Shown: positions 26,664 to 34,102 of the stretch, one piece after another
Numbering within the stretch: the stretch's first letter is position 1
How the letters are laid out: each line of letters starts with the position of its first letter
Assembly (NCBI GenBank): GCA_029259055.1
Contig: JAPDJP010000001.1
Coordinates: 1-40,486 of the forward strand
DNA from: Thermoplasmatota archaeon
GTDB taxonomy: Archaea; Thermoplasmatota; E2; UBA202; JdFR-43
Length of the DNA: 40,486 bases
Direction of reading: 5' to 3'
The notes under the pieces: generated by a model
What the model saw: only the letters and a program-made list of their open reading frames with translations
Told to the model about the DNA's origin: nothing
Database searches by the model: none
Position numbers and translations under genes: made by a program

Positions 26664-26975
26664 TTTTATTTATTTTTATTTCAGTATTAAAAAGTTTTCT
26701 GGTAAACTGCTTTGCATAAACCGTGTTTAGATTTTCCTGAGGAATGGAATGTGGAAATCGAAAATGAATATAGAGAGCTAAAAAGAGAATATGTATGTTA
26801 GTGCTGTTAAATGAAAAAAATAGTAGATGAAATTAGATTCCAATATGGTCATGTTAAATTCGTGCTTAATGGAATCAATGTTTATTCCGTCATTTGAATA
26901 AATTTTGCAGTGAATCTGGAAATCTTAATGTTATAGAATTATGTCATAAAGCAATCGCAACCAAAATGAAAAAAT
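26664..26975. other. 312-bp gap with possible gene relics
   Basis: No intact gene. Two short plus-strand readings look protein-like: one ending in FPEEWNVEIENEYRELKRE (about 26739-26801) and MKKIVDEIRFQYGHVKFVL (26811-26897). They are in separate segments broken by stops, so this may be a decayed gene. The rest is AT-rich leader for the GT22 gene. Confidence 0.35.
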
Positions 26976-28403
26976 ATGGAAAAAGAATATTTTTCTGTGC
27001 TATTAAAGAAATGGCATTTCGTATTAATCATTGCTTTACTAATAAGAATAATAGCAATTTTGTTAACAAGGGGCGCCGCGCATCCTGATGAAATTTTTCA
27101 AAATTTAGAGCCAGCATGGCAAATGGTTTCAAATTTTGAAAATAAAATGGTTGCATGGGAATGGATTGAGGGAGTAAGGTCTTATTTTACTCCTTTAATC
27201 ATTGCTGGTATATTTAAATTGGGCTTATTATTAAATTTAAAATCAACTTCTTTAGTTTTATTTACACGCATTATTTTCCAAATATTTCCAGCAATAATGA
27301 TGGTCTCTATTTATAAATTTATAGAAAAGCTTTATGGTGAAAAATCTGCTCTTCTTGCAATGTCCTTTTATGCTTTTTGGGCACCTTTTATTTACTATGA
27401 TATAAGAACTCTTACCGATGCGCCTTCCGCCGCCTTTATAATGCTTGGGGCTTGTCTTATTTTTTTCAATTATTATTTTTTGGGAGGAATAGCAATAGGC
27501 ATCTCATTTCTTTTTCGTTTTCAATCAGCCATATATGCCCTAACCATTTTACTATTTCTTTTTGTTGAAAAGCTCAGAAAAATTCCCTTTATTATGGGCT
27601 TTCTTATTATACTTGTAATACAAGGTGTGCTTGATTTAATATTCTATGGCAGTTTCTTTAGCTCGCCAATTAAATATCTATATTTTAATGTAATTAGTGG
27701 ACAATCAAGTAAATTTGGCGTATTGCCTTTCTATGCTTATATAATTTTTATTTTCTTTTTTACAGGCATAATTTTCACATTTTTAATAATGCGTGCAATG
27801 TGGAGAGCTGGCATTAAAGATAGGGGTGTTAAATTCTTTTTAATTACGAATCTTCCATTCCTAATAATTTTTTCAGCAATTGGACACAAAGAAATTCGTT
27901 TTCTTCTTCCTTTCTATTCTTTTTTTATTGCAATTGGTATTGGATTAATCAAATTTAGAAACTTAAAAAAATTTTTTATTTTATTTATTGTATTATCTTT
28001 CATATTATCTTTATTTTTTGATTGGAATTCTTCTGGGGAGATGTGCGATGCTTTTGAATGGATAGGAAAACAAAAAGATTTAACTGGAATAGCTTGCCTC
28101 TGCTCTCCATGGGCTACTGGAGGATATGTTTATTTAAATAAGGATGTTCCATCTACCTTTATCGACTTTACTAAGGAAAGCTTTGAAAATATAAGCAAAT
28201 TTATAGATGAGCTTGACGAGAAATATAATTATTTAGTCGTGCATAAAAGAGCTTTTGAAATCAAGGGTTTAAAAGAAAAAATTGAAGAAAAATTTTATTT
28301 ATCAAAGATATTTGTTTCGTATCATCCTTTTATTTTTCATGATGCGGTATATGTTTACAAAAAATTCGGGTTTGATGACATGTTAAAGCCCGCCTCCATA
28401 TAA
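26976..28403 (+). CDS. GT22-type (Alg9/PIG-B-like) membrane mannosyltransferase, 3' end altered by an IS
   Basis: 475 codons, around ten or more transmembrane helices. The first external loop AAHPDEIFQNLEPAW is the catalytic HPDE...E motif of GT22, and SAIGHKEIRFLLPFYSF is the family's HKE-x-RF-x-P signature. These GT-C enzymes move mannose from a lipid-linked donor to a glycan on the outer face of the membrane. The last codons (after GFD) come from the IS element's left end. Joining 28377 to 29573 would give GFDVE then TAA (469 residues), the likely original protein. The present protein is therefore almost complete and may still work. Confidence 0.85.
   Translation: MEKEYFSVLLKKWHFVLIIALLIRIIAILLTRGAAHPDEIFQNLEPAWQMVSNFENKMVAWEWIEGVRSYFTPLIIAGIFKLGLLLNLKSTSLVLFTRIIFQIFPAIMMVSIYKFIEKLYGEKSALLAMSFYAFWAPFIYYDIRTLTDAPSAAFIMLGACLIFFNYYFLGGIAIGISFLFRFQSAIYALTILLFLFVEKLRKIPFIMGFLIILVIQGVLDLIFYGSFFSSPIKYLYFNVISGQSSKFGVLPFYAYIIFIFFFTGIIFTFLIMRAMWRAGIKDRGVKFFLITNLPFLIIFSAIGHKEIRFLLPFYSFFIAIGIGLIKFRNLKKFFILFIVLSFILSLFFDWNSSGEMCDAFEWIGKQKDLTGIACLCSPWATGGYVYLNKDVPSTFIDFTKESFENISKFIDELDEKYNYLVVHKRAFEIKGLKEKIEEKFYLSKIFVSYHPFIFHDAVYVYKKFGFDDMLKPASI
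28384..28395 (+). repeat. Subterminal inverted repeat, left (IRL)
   Basis: TAAAGCCCGCCT, the perfect reverse complement of 29553-29564. Six bases (ACATGT) lie between it and the core TG. Confidence 0.9.
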
Positions 28404-28418
28404 GCATAAAGGAGGCGG
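28390..28418 (+). promoter_or_regulatory. Hairpin that hides the transposase ribosome binding site
   Basis: CCGCCTCC (28390-28397) pairs with GGAGGCGG (28411-28418). The Shine-Dalgarno GGAGG lies in the 3' arm, 4 bp before TAAA and the ATG at 28423. In a read-through RNA from GT22 the site would be closed; a promoter in an excised circle could give an RNA lacking the 5' arm. Confidence 0.6.
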
Positions 28419-28422
28419 TAAA

Positions 28423-29403
28423 ATGTTGTATGCAGGTATGGATGTGCATAAGAAGTTTTGTCAGATCATAGTATGTACAAAAGAAGGAGAAGTTGTAAGA
28501 AAAGGAAAGGTAAAAACAAATGAAAAGGAAATAAGAGAATTCTTTTATGGACTAAAGAATGTAAAAGTAGCTATAGAAGCATCTACAAACTATAGCTACA
28601 TTGTAAATGCTTTAGCAAAAGAAGGCTATGAAGTTTTAGTGGCACATCCATTAAAAACAAGAGCTATAGCTGAAGCAAAGATTAAAAGCGATAAAATAGA
28701 TGCAAAAATATTGGCAGATTTAACAAGAGGAAATTTGTTGCCAACATCATGGATTCCTCCAAAAGAAATAGGAGAGTTAAGAGATTTAGTTAGGCGGAGA
28801 ATATTTTTAGTAAGGCAGAAAACTAAGATAAAGAATAAAATACATGCTGAATTGATTAAGAGAGGAATTGAATATAAAAGAAATATTTTTACTAAAGCTG
28901 GAAGAGAATGGCTACTTACCTTAAAAATTCCAGCAATAGAAACATATCTATCTATAATGGAAAAATTGGAAGAGGAAATAAAGAAGATGGATAAAAGATT
29001 AAAAGAAGAAGAAAAGAAATTTAAGGAAACAGAATTGCTTAAAAGCATACCAGGAGTATCAACATTTTCAGCATTAGTTATATTGGCAGAGATAGGAGAT
29101 GTAAACAGATTTCCAGATGAAAAGAAAATATTTTCTTATGCTGGATTAGTTCCATCTGTTCATAAATCTGGAGACAAAGTTTATTATGGGCATATAACAA
29201 AACAAGGATCAAAATATTTAAGGTGGATATTGGTAGAATGTACAAGAATTCATGTAAGGAAATGTGATAGCAAAATAACAGAATTTTACAGAAAGCTAAA
29301 GAGAAAAGGAAAACATGAAAATGTTGCAATAATTGGAGCTGCAAGAAAATTATTACAAACAATATATTACATGCTTAAGAAAGGAGAATCATTTCATGGC
29401 TAA
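28423..29403 (+). CDS. IS110/IS1111 family transposase (bridge-RNA-guided recombinase)
   Basis: 326 residues, complete. The N-terminal RuvC-like DEDD domain begins GMDVHKKFCQIIV, with Asp at residue 6-7, IEAST and KSDKIDAKILADL carrying the later acidic residues; a coiled-coil linker (~180-205) follows; then the C-terminal Tnp_IS110 domain with LKSIPGVSTFSALVILAEIGD...FSYAGLVPSVHKSGDK...ITKQGSKYLRWILVE, which holds the serine nucleophile region. These proteins recombine element and target using a noncoding RNA from the element. The stop codon lies in the first stem of that RNA. Confidence 0.96.
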   Translation: MLYAGMDVHKKFCQIIVCTKEGEVVRKGKVKTNEKEIREFFYGLKNVKVAIEASTNYSYIVNALAKEGYEVLVAHPLKTRAIAEAKIKSDKIDAKILADLTRGNLLPTSWIPPKEIGELRDLVRRRIFLVRQKTKIKNKIHAELIKRGIEYKRNIFTKAGREWLLTLKIPAIETYLSIMEKLEEEIKKMDKRLKEEEKKFKETELLKSIPGVSTFSALVILAEIGDVNRFPDEKKIFSYAGLVPSVHKSGDKVYYGHITKQGSKYLRWILVECTRIHVRKCDSKITEFYRKLKRKGKHENVAIIGAARKLLQTIYYMLKKGESFHG

Positions 29404-29552
29404 GAAAGCTTTCCTCTCTTTTTCGACTGTGGTTATAACCACGTGGGTTTGACTGAGGAAGCTTCTTAGCCATGGATGAAGTAGTCATAATGTGGCTTTG
29501 CCACGAATAGGTGTATATCATAAGGCATAAAAATTGAAATTGCATATAAAAC
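29395..29552 (+). ncRNA. Candidate bridge RNA of the IS1111-type element
   Basis: Outer stem 29395-29416 with 29455-29474 (20 pairs, two bulges); inner hairpin 29429-29442 (GTGGTTATAACCAC); second hairpin 29492-29504 (GTGGC-TTT-GCCAC). In the first internal loop, TTCGAC (29422-29427) is complementary to the right flank GTCGAA, and GGGTTTGA (29445-29452) equals the left flank 28368-28375. Around the second hairpin, ATAGGTG (29507-29513) equals the element's right end 29566-29572 and GTCA (29484-29487) is complementary to left core plus AC. Thus target and donor loops are both legible. Exact 5' and 3' ends are not known. Confidence 0.8.
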
Positions 29553-29564
29553 AGGCGGGCTTTA
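29553..29564 (-). repeat. Subterminal inverted repeat, right (IRR)
   Basis: AGGCGGGCTTTA, the reverse complement of 28384-28395, followed by six bases (CATAGG) and the core TG. Confidence 0.9.
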
Positions 29565-29663
29565 CATAGGTGTCGAATAAATGAAGGAAATGGTTGTCAT
29601 TGGCTTTTATTGCATGGCAACATTTTTTTATTGTATTTTTGATAACCCCGAAACATCAATAAA

Positions 29664-29675
29664 CTTTATTTATAA
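29664..29675 (+). promoter_or_regulatory. TATA box of the S8e-SRP19 operon
   Basis: CTTTATTTATAA is centred about 23-25 bp before the ATG at 29692 and no ribosome binding site is present, so the mRNA is probably leaderless. It lies about 90 bp beyond the IS end, so the insertion did not remove it. Confidence 0.6.
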
Positions 29676-29691
29676 CTATTTATTTTCCAGC

Positions 29692-30123
29692 ATGCAATGG
29701 CATGGCAGAAGCCAAAGAAAGGAAACAGGCGGAAGATATAGACCTGCGAGAAAAAAAAGAAAATACGAATTGGGAAGAGATTATATTCCGACAGTGATTG
29801 GCGAAGACGAGTTCAAAAAAATTAGAGTAAGAGGAGGAAATTATAAAATTAGGGTTGTCGCCGCAAAATTCGTCAATGTTACAAATCCAAAAACTGGAGA
29901 AACAAAAAAAGTCGAGATAAAGGATGTTTTGGAGAATCCAGCAAATCCCCACTATGTTAGGAGAGATATAATAACAAAAGGAGCTATTATATTAACCGAA
30001 ATTGGGAAAGCAAGAGTTACCTCCCGTCCGGGTCAGGATGGTTGCATAAATGCTGTTTTATTGGAAGAGGAAATAAAGGAAGAGAGCGGGGAGGAAATAA
30101 AGGAAGAAGAAAATGAGGGATAA
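29692..30123 (+). CDS. rps8e: 30S ribosomal protein S8e
   Basis: 143 residues from the ATG at 29692 ([15 protein letters not shown]), the standard start of archaeal S8e; a longer frame from 29581 would add 37 hydrophobic residues that the family does not have and that lie in the promoter. [36 protein letters not shown] and the C-terminal [24 protein letters not shown] are typical. The tail after ~130 is extra acidic (EEEIKEES...). Overlaps SRP19 by 11 bp. Confidence 0.97.
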   Translation: MQWHGRSQRKETGGRYRPARKKRKYELGRDYIPTVIGEDEFKKIRVRGGNYKIRVVAAKFVNVTNPKTGETKKVEIKDVLENPANPHYVRRDIITKGAIILTEIGKARVTSRPGQDGCINAVLLEEEIKEESGEEIKEEENEG

Positions 30124-30394
30124 ATGGGTTATATGGCCAGTTTATTTTGATGTGGATGCGAGTAAAAAAGAGGGTAGAAAATTATCGATAAAGCTTTCCT
30201 GGAAAAATCCAAATATAGAAGAAATTTATAGAGCTGCAAAAAAACTTGGGTTAAATCCGATAAAAGAGGAGAAGGCATATCCTAAGAGATGGTGGAGGAG
30301 GGAGGGAAGAATACTTGTAGATAAAAAAGGAAAGAAAATGGAAATTTTAAGAAAAATTGCAGAATTTGTTAAACAAAGTAAAACTAGTATATAA
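30113..30394 (+). CDS. srp19: Signal recognition particle 19 kDa protein
   Basis: 93 residues. [34 protein letters not shown]...[17 protein letters not shown] is the SRP19 fold; it binds the tips of helices 6 and 8 of SRP RNA so that SRP54 can load. It overlaps the S8e end, a ribosome-secretion operon seen in archaea. A 12-bp direct repeat lies across its end (30369-30380 and 30400-30411). Confidence 0.95.
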   Translation: MRDKWVIWPVYFDVDASKKEGRKLSIKLSWKNPNIEEIYRAAKKLGLNPIKEEKAYPKRWWRREGRILVDKKGKKMEILRKIAEFVKQSKTSI

Positions 30395-30417
30395 ACTTAT
30401 TAAACAAAGTATATAAT

Positions 30418-31254
30418 TTATATGAACTTCTTTTTCATGCCTTCTATTATAAATAACTTCCCCCTCTTTTTTGCCTTCCTAGCTTTCAAAATCTGCACTT
30501 TATTAAACTCTTCTATAGTTATTATCGCCCTATGCTTTCCTTTAAATAAAATATCCTCCCATTCCACCAGCCCGCAATAAACTGGATTTGACAATATTCT
30601 TGATACCGTTTTCTTATCCCATTTTTTTCTTTTTTTGGTGGCAATGCCATTTTCATTGAGCCAGCAAACAATTTCTTTTAAACTTTTTCCATTTATATAA
30701 AAATCATAAATTTTCTTAACAACTGCTAACTCACTTTCAATACCTATTAACTCCCCATCTTTGTACATATAGCCATATGGTGCTGGAAAACCAAGCAAAC
30801 CAGCCCCCTGCTTCGCTTTTTGGCGCATACCATCATATACTCTTTCGCCAATCTGCTCGCTTTCAAGCTGGGCAATTCTTTGTATGATGTCCATGACAAA
30901 TCTCCCCATTGCTGTTGATGTGTCTAAGCTTTCCGTCATTGAAACAAATTCTTTATTTTTACGTCTTAACTGCTCCATCATAAGCATAAAATTTTTTGAA
31001 TTTCTATGAATCCTATCCATTTTCATTACTAGTAAAACATCCCATTTATCCATTTCTTCCATCATTTTTTGGTATGCGGGCCTTTTAACATCTCTTCCGC
31101 TATAACCATCATCAACATACTCCCCAACGATTTCCCATCCTCTTGCCTTGCAATAACTTCGCAATTTTTCAAGCTGACTATCTAAACTGAATCCTTCTTT
31201 TGCCTGGTCTTCCGTGCTTACTCTTGCATATATGGCTACCTTTTTACTCTCCAT
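30418..31254 (-). CDS. Serine site-specific recombinase (resolvase plus recombinase domain)
   Basis: 278 residues. Resolvase catalytic domain ~5-150 with the nucleophile Ser in YARVSTEDQ, and Arg residues in KMDRIHRNSKNF; Recombinase domain (PF07508) ~155-250 (GFPAPYGYMY...LSNPVYCGL). The zinc ribbon and coiled coil of large serine integrases (450 or more residues) are missing, so this is a short or trimmed form. It probably inverts, excises or inserts DNA; no att sites are proven. A hairpin lies just upstream of its start (31265-31292). Confidence 0.88.
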   Translation of the reverse strand: MESKKVAIYARVSTEDQAKEGFSLDSQLEKLRSYCKARGWEIVGEYVDDGYSGRDVKRPAYQKMMEEMDKWDVLLVMKMDRIHRNSKNFMLMMEQLRRKNKEFVSMTESLDTSTAMGRFVMDIIQRIAQLESEQIGERVYDGMRQKAKQGAGLLGFPAPYGYMYKDGELIGIESELAVVKKIYDFYINGKSLKEIVCWLNENGIATKKRKKWDKKTVSRILSNPVYCGLVEWEDILFKGKHRAIITIEEFNKVQILKARKAKKRGKLFIIEGMKKKFI

Positions 31255-31264
31255 CTTAATCTCA

Positions 31265-31292
31265 AGTGACTAACGGTAGTCCGTTAGCCACT
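31265..31292. repeat. Inverted repeat next to the serine recombinase start
   Basis: AGTG-A-CTAACGG, loop TAGT, then CCGTTAG-C-CACT: 11 of 12 pairs. Its position 10 bp before the recombinase start suggests a recombination site, an operator, or a terminator between the divergent genes. Confidence 0.65.
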
Positions 31293-31331
31293 AAAAGAAT
31301 ATAAAACTTGCTAAATTTTTCGTATATATTG

Positions 31332-32081
31332 ATGCAATTTCCAGTATATTTTGTATATAAACTGCTTAAACTAAATATTACAATATGGTTAACTAAAAAA
31401 TTATATCCAAAAAATTCATTAGAAGAAGTGTTTGAAAAAGTTAAGGAAGCAATAAATCCATATGAAAATCCAGCTGAGAAATATGAGCGAGCGAGCAATT
31501 TTTACCATCTCATAATGGGTGTCTGGGAAATAAAGGCAAATAAAGAAGCCATTAAAATGGCGGATTTAAAACAAAATGAATTTTTTCTGGATTTGGCAGC
31601 TGGAACGGGCTGGGTTTTTGAAAAATTGCTGAAAAAAGCAAAAGGCATAGCCATCGATTTTTCATGGAATATGTGCAAGCAGTGTAGCAAATATGGAAAT
31701 GCCATACAAGCAAATGCCTTGAAACTTCCTTTTAAAAACAAAAGTTTTGATGTCATTTTTTCTAGTTTTTTACTCGATTTATTGCCAACGAAAGACATAC
31801 AAAAAGCTCTAAAAGAAATGCGAAGGGTTCTTAAAGAAGATGGAGGGATTGTTGCTGTCTCTTTAACAAAAGAAGGAAAAGGAATAAAAAAGATGGCCCG
31901 TATTTTATATGAATTATTTTACAATTACTGGCCAACTATAGCGGGATATAGAGCAAGCAGTAGACCAATTTATTTGAAAAAGGAAATAGAAAAAGCTGGT
32001 TTTAAAATTACGGAAAGAAAAATTTCAAAAATTCCAATTTTTCAATTTCCGGTTGAAATTGTTGTTGCCAGAATTCGCTAA
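31332..32081 (+). CDS. Class I SAM-dependent methyltransferase (UbiE/Methyltransf_11 type)
   Basis: 249 residues from the ATG at 31332; an ATG at 31308 would give 257, but a TATA-like AATATAAAAC at 31296-31305 fits a start near 31332. Motif I FLDLAAGTGWVFEKL, acidic loop IAIDFSWNMC, motif QANALKLPFKNKSFDVIFSSFLLDLL and LKEMRRVLKEDGGIVAVS make a full Rossmann methyltransferase. An N-terminal amphipathic segment may attach it to the membrane, pointing to a lipid or quinone substrate. Not certain. Confidence 0.88.
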   Translation: MQFPVYFVYKLLKLNITIWLTKKLYPKNSLEEVFEKVKEAINPYENPAEKYERASNFYHLIMGVWEIKANKEAIKMADLKQNEFFLDLAAGTGWVFEKLLKKAKGIAIDFSWNMCKQCSKYGNAIQANALKLPFKNKSFDVIFSSFLLDLLPTKDIQKALKEMRRVLKEDGGIVAVSLTKEGKGIKKMARILYELFYNYWPTIAGYRASSRPIYLKKEIEKAGFKITERKISKIPIFQFPVEIVVARIR

Positions 32082-32186
32082 TTTTTAATAGAACCCCCCC
32101 GGTTTTCGTGAAAATTTTGCATTTTATTAAATGTTGTATGCTAACAAATAACAAATAAAATTAATTATGGAAAATAAAATAACACC

Positions 32187-32750
32187 ATGAAAAAACCGAG
32201 TAAAAAAATACATGATAAACTTTTTATTTTGACAGAAAAATTGCTTTCTTCAACTTTTCTTAAGCATGCTTATATAAAATTTTTTGAAAGAGCTACCTTA
32301 GAAGAATTTGAAATGGTTGGAATAAATAGAAATGATAAAGTCATTCATATAGGATGCGGGGCTTTACCAAATACTCTAATTTCATTAGCAAAAAATATTC
32401 CAGCAAATTATGTTGGAATCGACCGCGATAGAGAATCGGTAAGAATAGCTAAAAAGATTGTTGAGAGATATAAAATAAAAAATGTAAAAATTGAGGAAGG
32501 AGATGCTTTAAACTATCCTATACAAGATTTTGATTTAATAATTGTTTCATTTGGCGTAGAGCCTAAGGAAAAAGTTTTTGAAAGAATAAGGAAAGAGGCA
32601 AAGAAAAATGCAAAAATTATTTATAGAAAACAGTGGGATTTTATGGATAAAATATATGGAAGAAAAGATTTTTTGCCAAATGGCTTTAAAATAATTTCAT
32701 ATCATAAAAGGCGGGATTTTATAAAATCGTATTTATTAGTAAAAGAATAA
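32187..32750 (+). CDS. SAM methyltransferase-fold protein, nicotianamine-synthase-like
   Basis: 187 residues. The N-terminal helical part (~1-45) is followed by VIHIGCGALPNTLISLAKNIPANYVGIDRDRESVRIAKKIVERYKI, close to the HIGSGPLP-type motif of nicotianamine/staphylopine synthases (PF03059). It is shorter than those (~270), so it may be a related enzyme of metallophore or polyamine-like synthesis, or just a generic methyltransferase. An 8-codon reading frame (ATG at 32167) ends over its ATG. Low certainty on substrate. Confidence 0.65.
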   Translation: MKKPSKKIHDKLFILTEKLLSSTFLKHAYIKFFERATLEEFEMVGINRNDKVIHIGCGALPNTLISLAKNIPANYVGIDRDRESVRIAKKIVERYKIKNVKIEEGDALNYPIQDFDLIIVSFGVEPKEKVFERIRKEAKKNAKIIYRKQWDFMDKIYGRKDFLPNGFKIISYHKRRDFIKSYLLVKE

Positions 32751-32804
32751 TATATACTGAGTTTATGCAGTTTAAATACTAACTATTCTTAGTTTATTTT
32801 TTAT

Positions 32805-33866
32805 TCAATCTTTTAAAATATCAATTGAATAGATATCGTTTGTCATTATGCTCCATTTATATATTCTGCCTCCTCCTCCTTCAACAACGCCTCCAGCTGG
32901 TAAGCCTCCCAGATAAAAGTTTCCTAAAGGATCTGCAACAAGCCAATATCCAAATTCATCTTCAAACAACGCATATGATAGGTTTGCTTGATAATAGGAA
33001 TCAATGCAATCCAGCAGTTTCAAATCCCTTCCAATATAAATAGCGGAAAAGGCATGATTATCTGTAATATATATTCTTGCTGTTCCTCCTATTGATGTAA
33101 CCATCGCTGCGATTAACATTGCAAATTCTTCACAATCCCCCCCTTTAACTAAAGCAATTGATGGCTGTGTCCACTCATCATCTGTATCATTTATATATTC
33201 AACATTTTCATACACATAATCAAATATTGCGCAAACTTTTGCAATATTATATTCATCGCCATATTTAGAAGTTATTTGCACAGCTTTTTGATATATTATT
33301 GAATCATAAGGATTAACAAGTTTGTTCATTTTATCAAAATAAAAATAATAATTTTTATGATATGATGGGCTTGAGGAAATAAAATTTTCTATGCGTAGCT
33401 CTCCTCCTCCTACATATTTTAAGCCATAATCATACCATCCTTTCAAATTAGCCATTAAATATACACCAAAATCATAAGTGTAATTACCTATGGATGGACA
33501 GTCAAATGAAAACATGAAAGTTTCTTTTTCTCCAGGCTGAATTTCTTTTCCTCTGCTTCTTTCATCTCTTTGTTCCTCTCCATTTATCTTTATTGAAAAA
33601 CCATATATGAACAGCTTACTTTTTCCTGTATTTTCAACTGTGATCCTAAAAATTCCCTTATACCCTGCATACAATTTTACAATTTCCCATGTCATTTTAT
33701 AGTCATAAGGGGGAGGAAGAAAAGCTGTTGCTTGCGGTTTCTCTTCATATTTAATATAATAGGGCAAGGGAACTGTTAAATCATCTTCATCAAATCCTTT
33801 TCTTTCCACGCTGAAAATGCATCCGCATATTGCAACAATGCATACAATGGTGAGTAACTTTTTCAT
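32805..33866 (-). CDS. Transglutaminase-like lipoprotein
   Basis: 353 residues. The N-terminus has a lipobox-like AICGC with C16 after a hydrophobic stretch, so it may be lipid-anchored. A beta-sandwich (CARDB/NEW3-like, ~60-165) is followed by a transglutaminase-like core: C245 in GGDCEEFAML, H271 in DNHAFSAIY and D312 in VADPLG form the catalytic triad. Archaeal members are thought to act as cysteine proteases or protein crosslinkers outside the cell. An antisense neighbour is the divergent 28-residue basic ORF. Confidence 0.88.
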   Translation of the reverse strand: MKKLLTIVCIVAICGCIFSVERKGFDEDDLTVPLPYYIKYEEKPQATAFLPPPYDYKMTWEIVKLYAGYKGIFRITVENTGKSKLFIYGFSIKINGEEQRDERSRGKEIQPGEKETFMFSFDCPSIGNYTYDFGVYLMANLKGWYDYGLKYVGGGELRIENFISSSPSYHKNYYFYFDKMNKLVNPYDSIIYQKAVQITSKYGDEYNIAKVCAIFDYVYENVEYINDTDDEWTQPSIALVKGGDCEEFAMLIAAMVTSIGGTARIYITDNHAFSAIYIGRDLKLLDCIDSYYQANLSYALFEDEFGYWLVADPLGNFYLGGLPAGGVVEGGGGRIYKWSIMTNDIYSIDILKD

Positions 33867-33887
33867 TCATAGAAAAAATAGGAAAGT

Positions 33888-33897
33888 AAATATAAAA
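33888..33897 (+). promoter_or_regulatory. TATA box upstream of the 28-residue basic protein
   Basis: AAATATAAAA lies about 30-35 bp before the ATG at 33928. A start site near 33918-33925 would make a very short leader. No Shine-Dalgarno sequence is visible. Confidence 0.5.
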
Positions 33898-33927
33898 TTT
33901 TAAAAAAGGTTGCAAGATTTAGAAATA

Positions 33928-34014
33928 ATGCCGTGTGGTAGGAAAAGAAAAAGGCAAAAATTAAAGAAACATAAGTTGAGAAAAAGACGCAAAAAAATGA
34001 GGCACAAAAAGTAA
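33928..34014 (+). CDS. 28-residue very basic ribosomal-type protein (COX24_C/mS38-like)
   Basis: 28 residues, about 18 of them Lys, Arg or His. Reads MPCGRKRKRQKLKKHKLRKR followed by RKKMRHKK. From memory, bacterial AURKAIP1/COX24-domain small ribosomal proteins share the pattern MPxGxKRKRxKxxxHKxxKRxxKxRHKK; L41e is also short and basic but starts differently. Both would sit in the ribosome. A TATA box precedes it, and its stop ends one base before the 3' end of the convergent tRNA-Leu. Too short for most gene finders. Family identity is inference from pattern. Confidence 0.65.
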   Translation: MPCGRKRKRQKLKKHKLRKRRKKMRHKK

Positions 34015-34098
34015 TGCGAGGGGCCGGATTTGAACCGGCGACGGCCTACGCCAGCAGATCTTGAGTCTGCCGCCTTAACCTGGCTTGGCTACCCTCGC
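34015..34098 (-). tRNA. tRNA-Leu (CAA anticodon)
   Basis: 84 nt with a long variable arm, as expected for Leu. Acceptor GCGAGGG (34098-34092) with CCCTCGC (34022-34016), discriminator A73 at 34015; anticodon stem GCAGA/TCTGC with loop CTCAAGA; T arm with GCCGG-TTCAAAT-CCGGC. CCA is not encoded. Confidence 0.96.
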
Positions 34099-34102
34099 TG
34101 TA

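Larger units (their letters stand above)
28378..29572 (+). mobile_element. IS110-family element, IS1111 group, with bridge RNA
   Basis: Boundaries read from the sequence: left end at 28378 after core TG (28376-28377), right end at core TG (29571-29572). Both 12-bp subterminal inverted repeats are exactly 6 nt from the ends. There is one transposase and a structured 3' noncoding end. 1195 bp including one core copy. Excision between the TG cores restores the GT22 stop codon TAA (29578-29580). Confidence 0.9.

Noticed and set aside
29581-29691. A longer S8e start from the ATG at 29581.
   Set aside because: It would add a hydrophobic extension not seen in S8e and it covers the TATA box; the family start is at 29692.
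30369-30411. The 12-bp direct repeat at the SRP19 end as proven att sites of an integrated element.
   Set aside because: The copies are only 31 bp apart with no element between them.
31265-31292. The hairpin as part of a tRNA or riboswitch.
   Set aside because: No T-arm, no acceptor or other stems; a lone stem loop.
32089-32100. The run of seven C after the methyltransferase gene as a regulatory element.
   Set aside because: No partner sequence or structure; could be a simple homopolymer.
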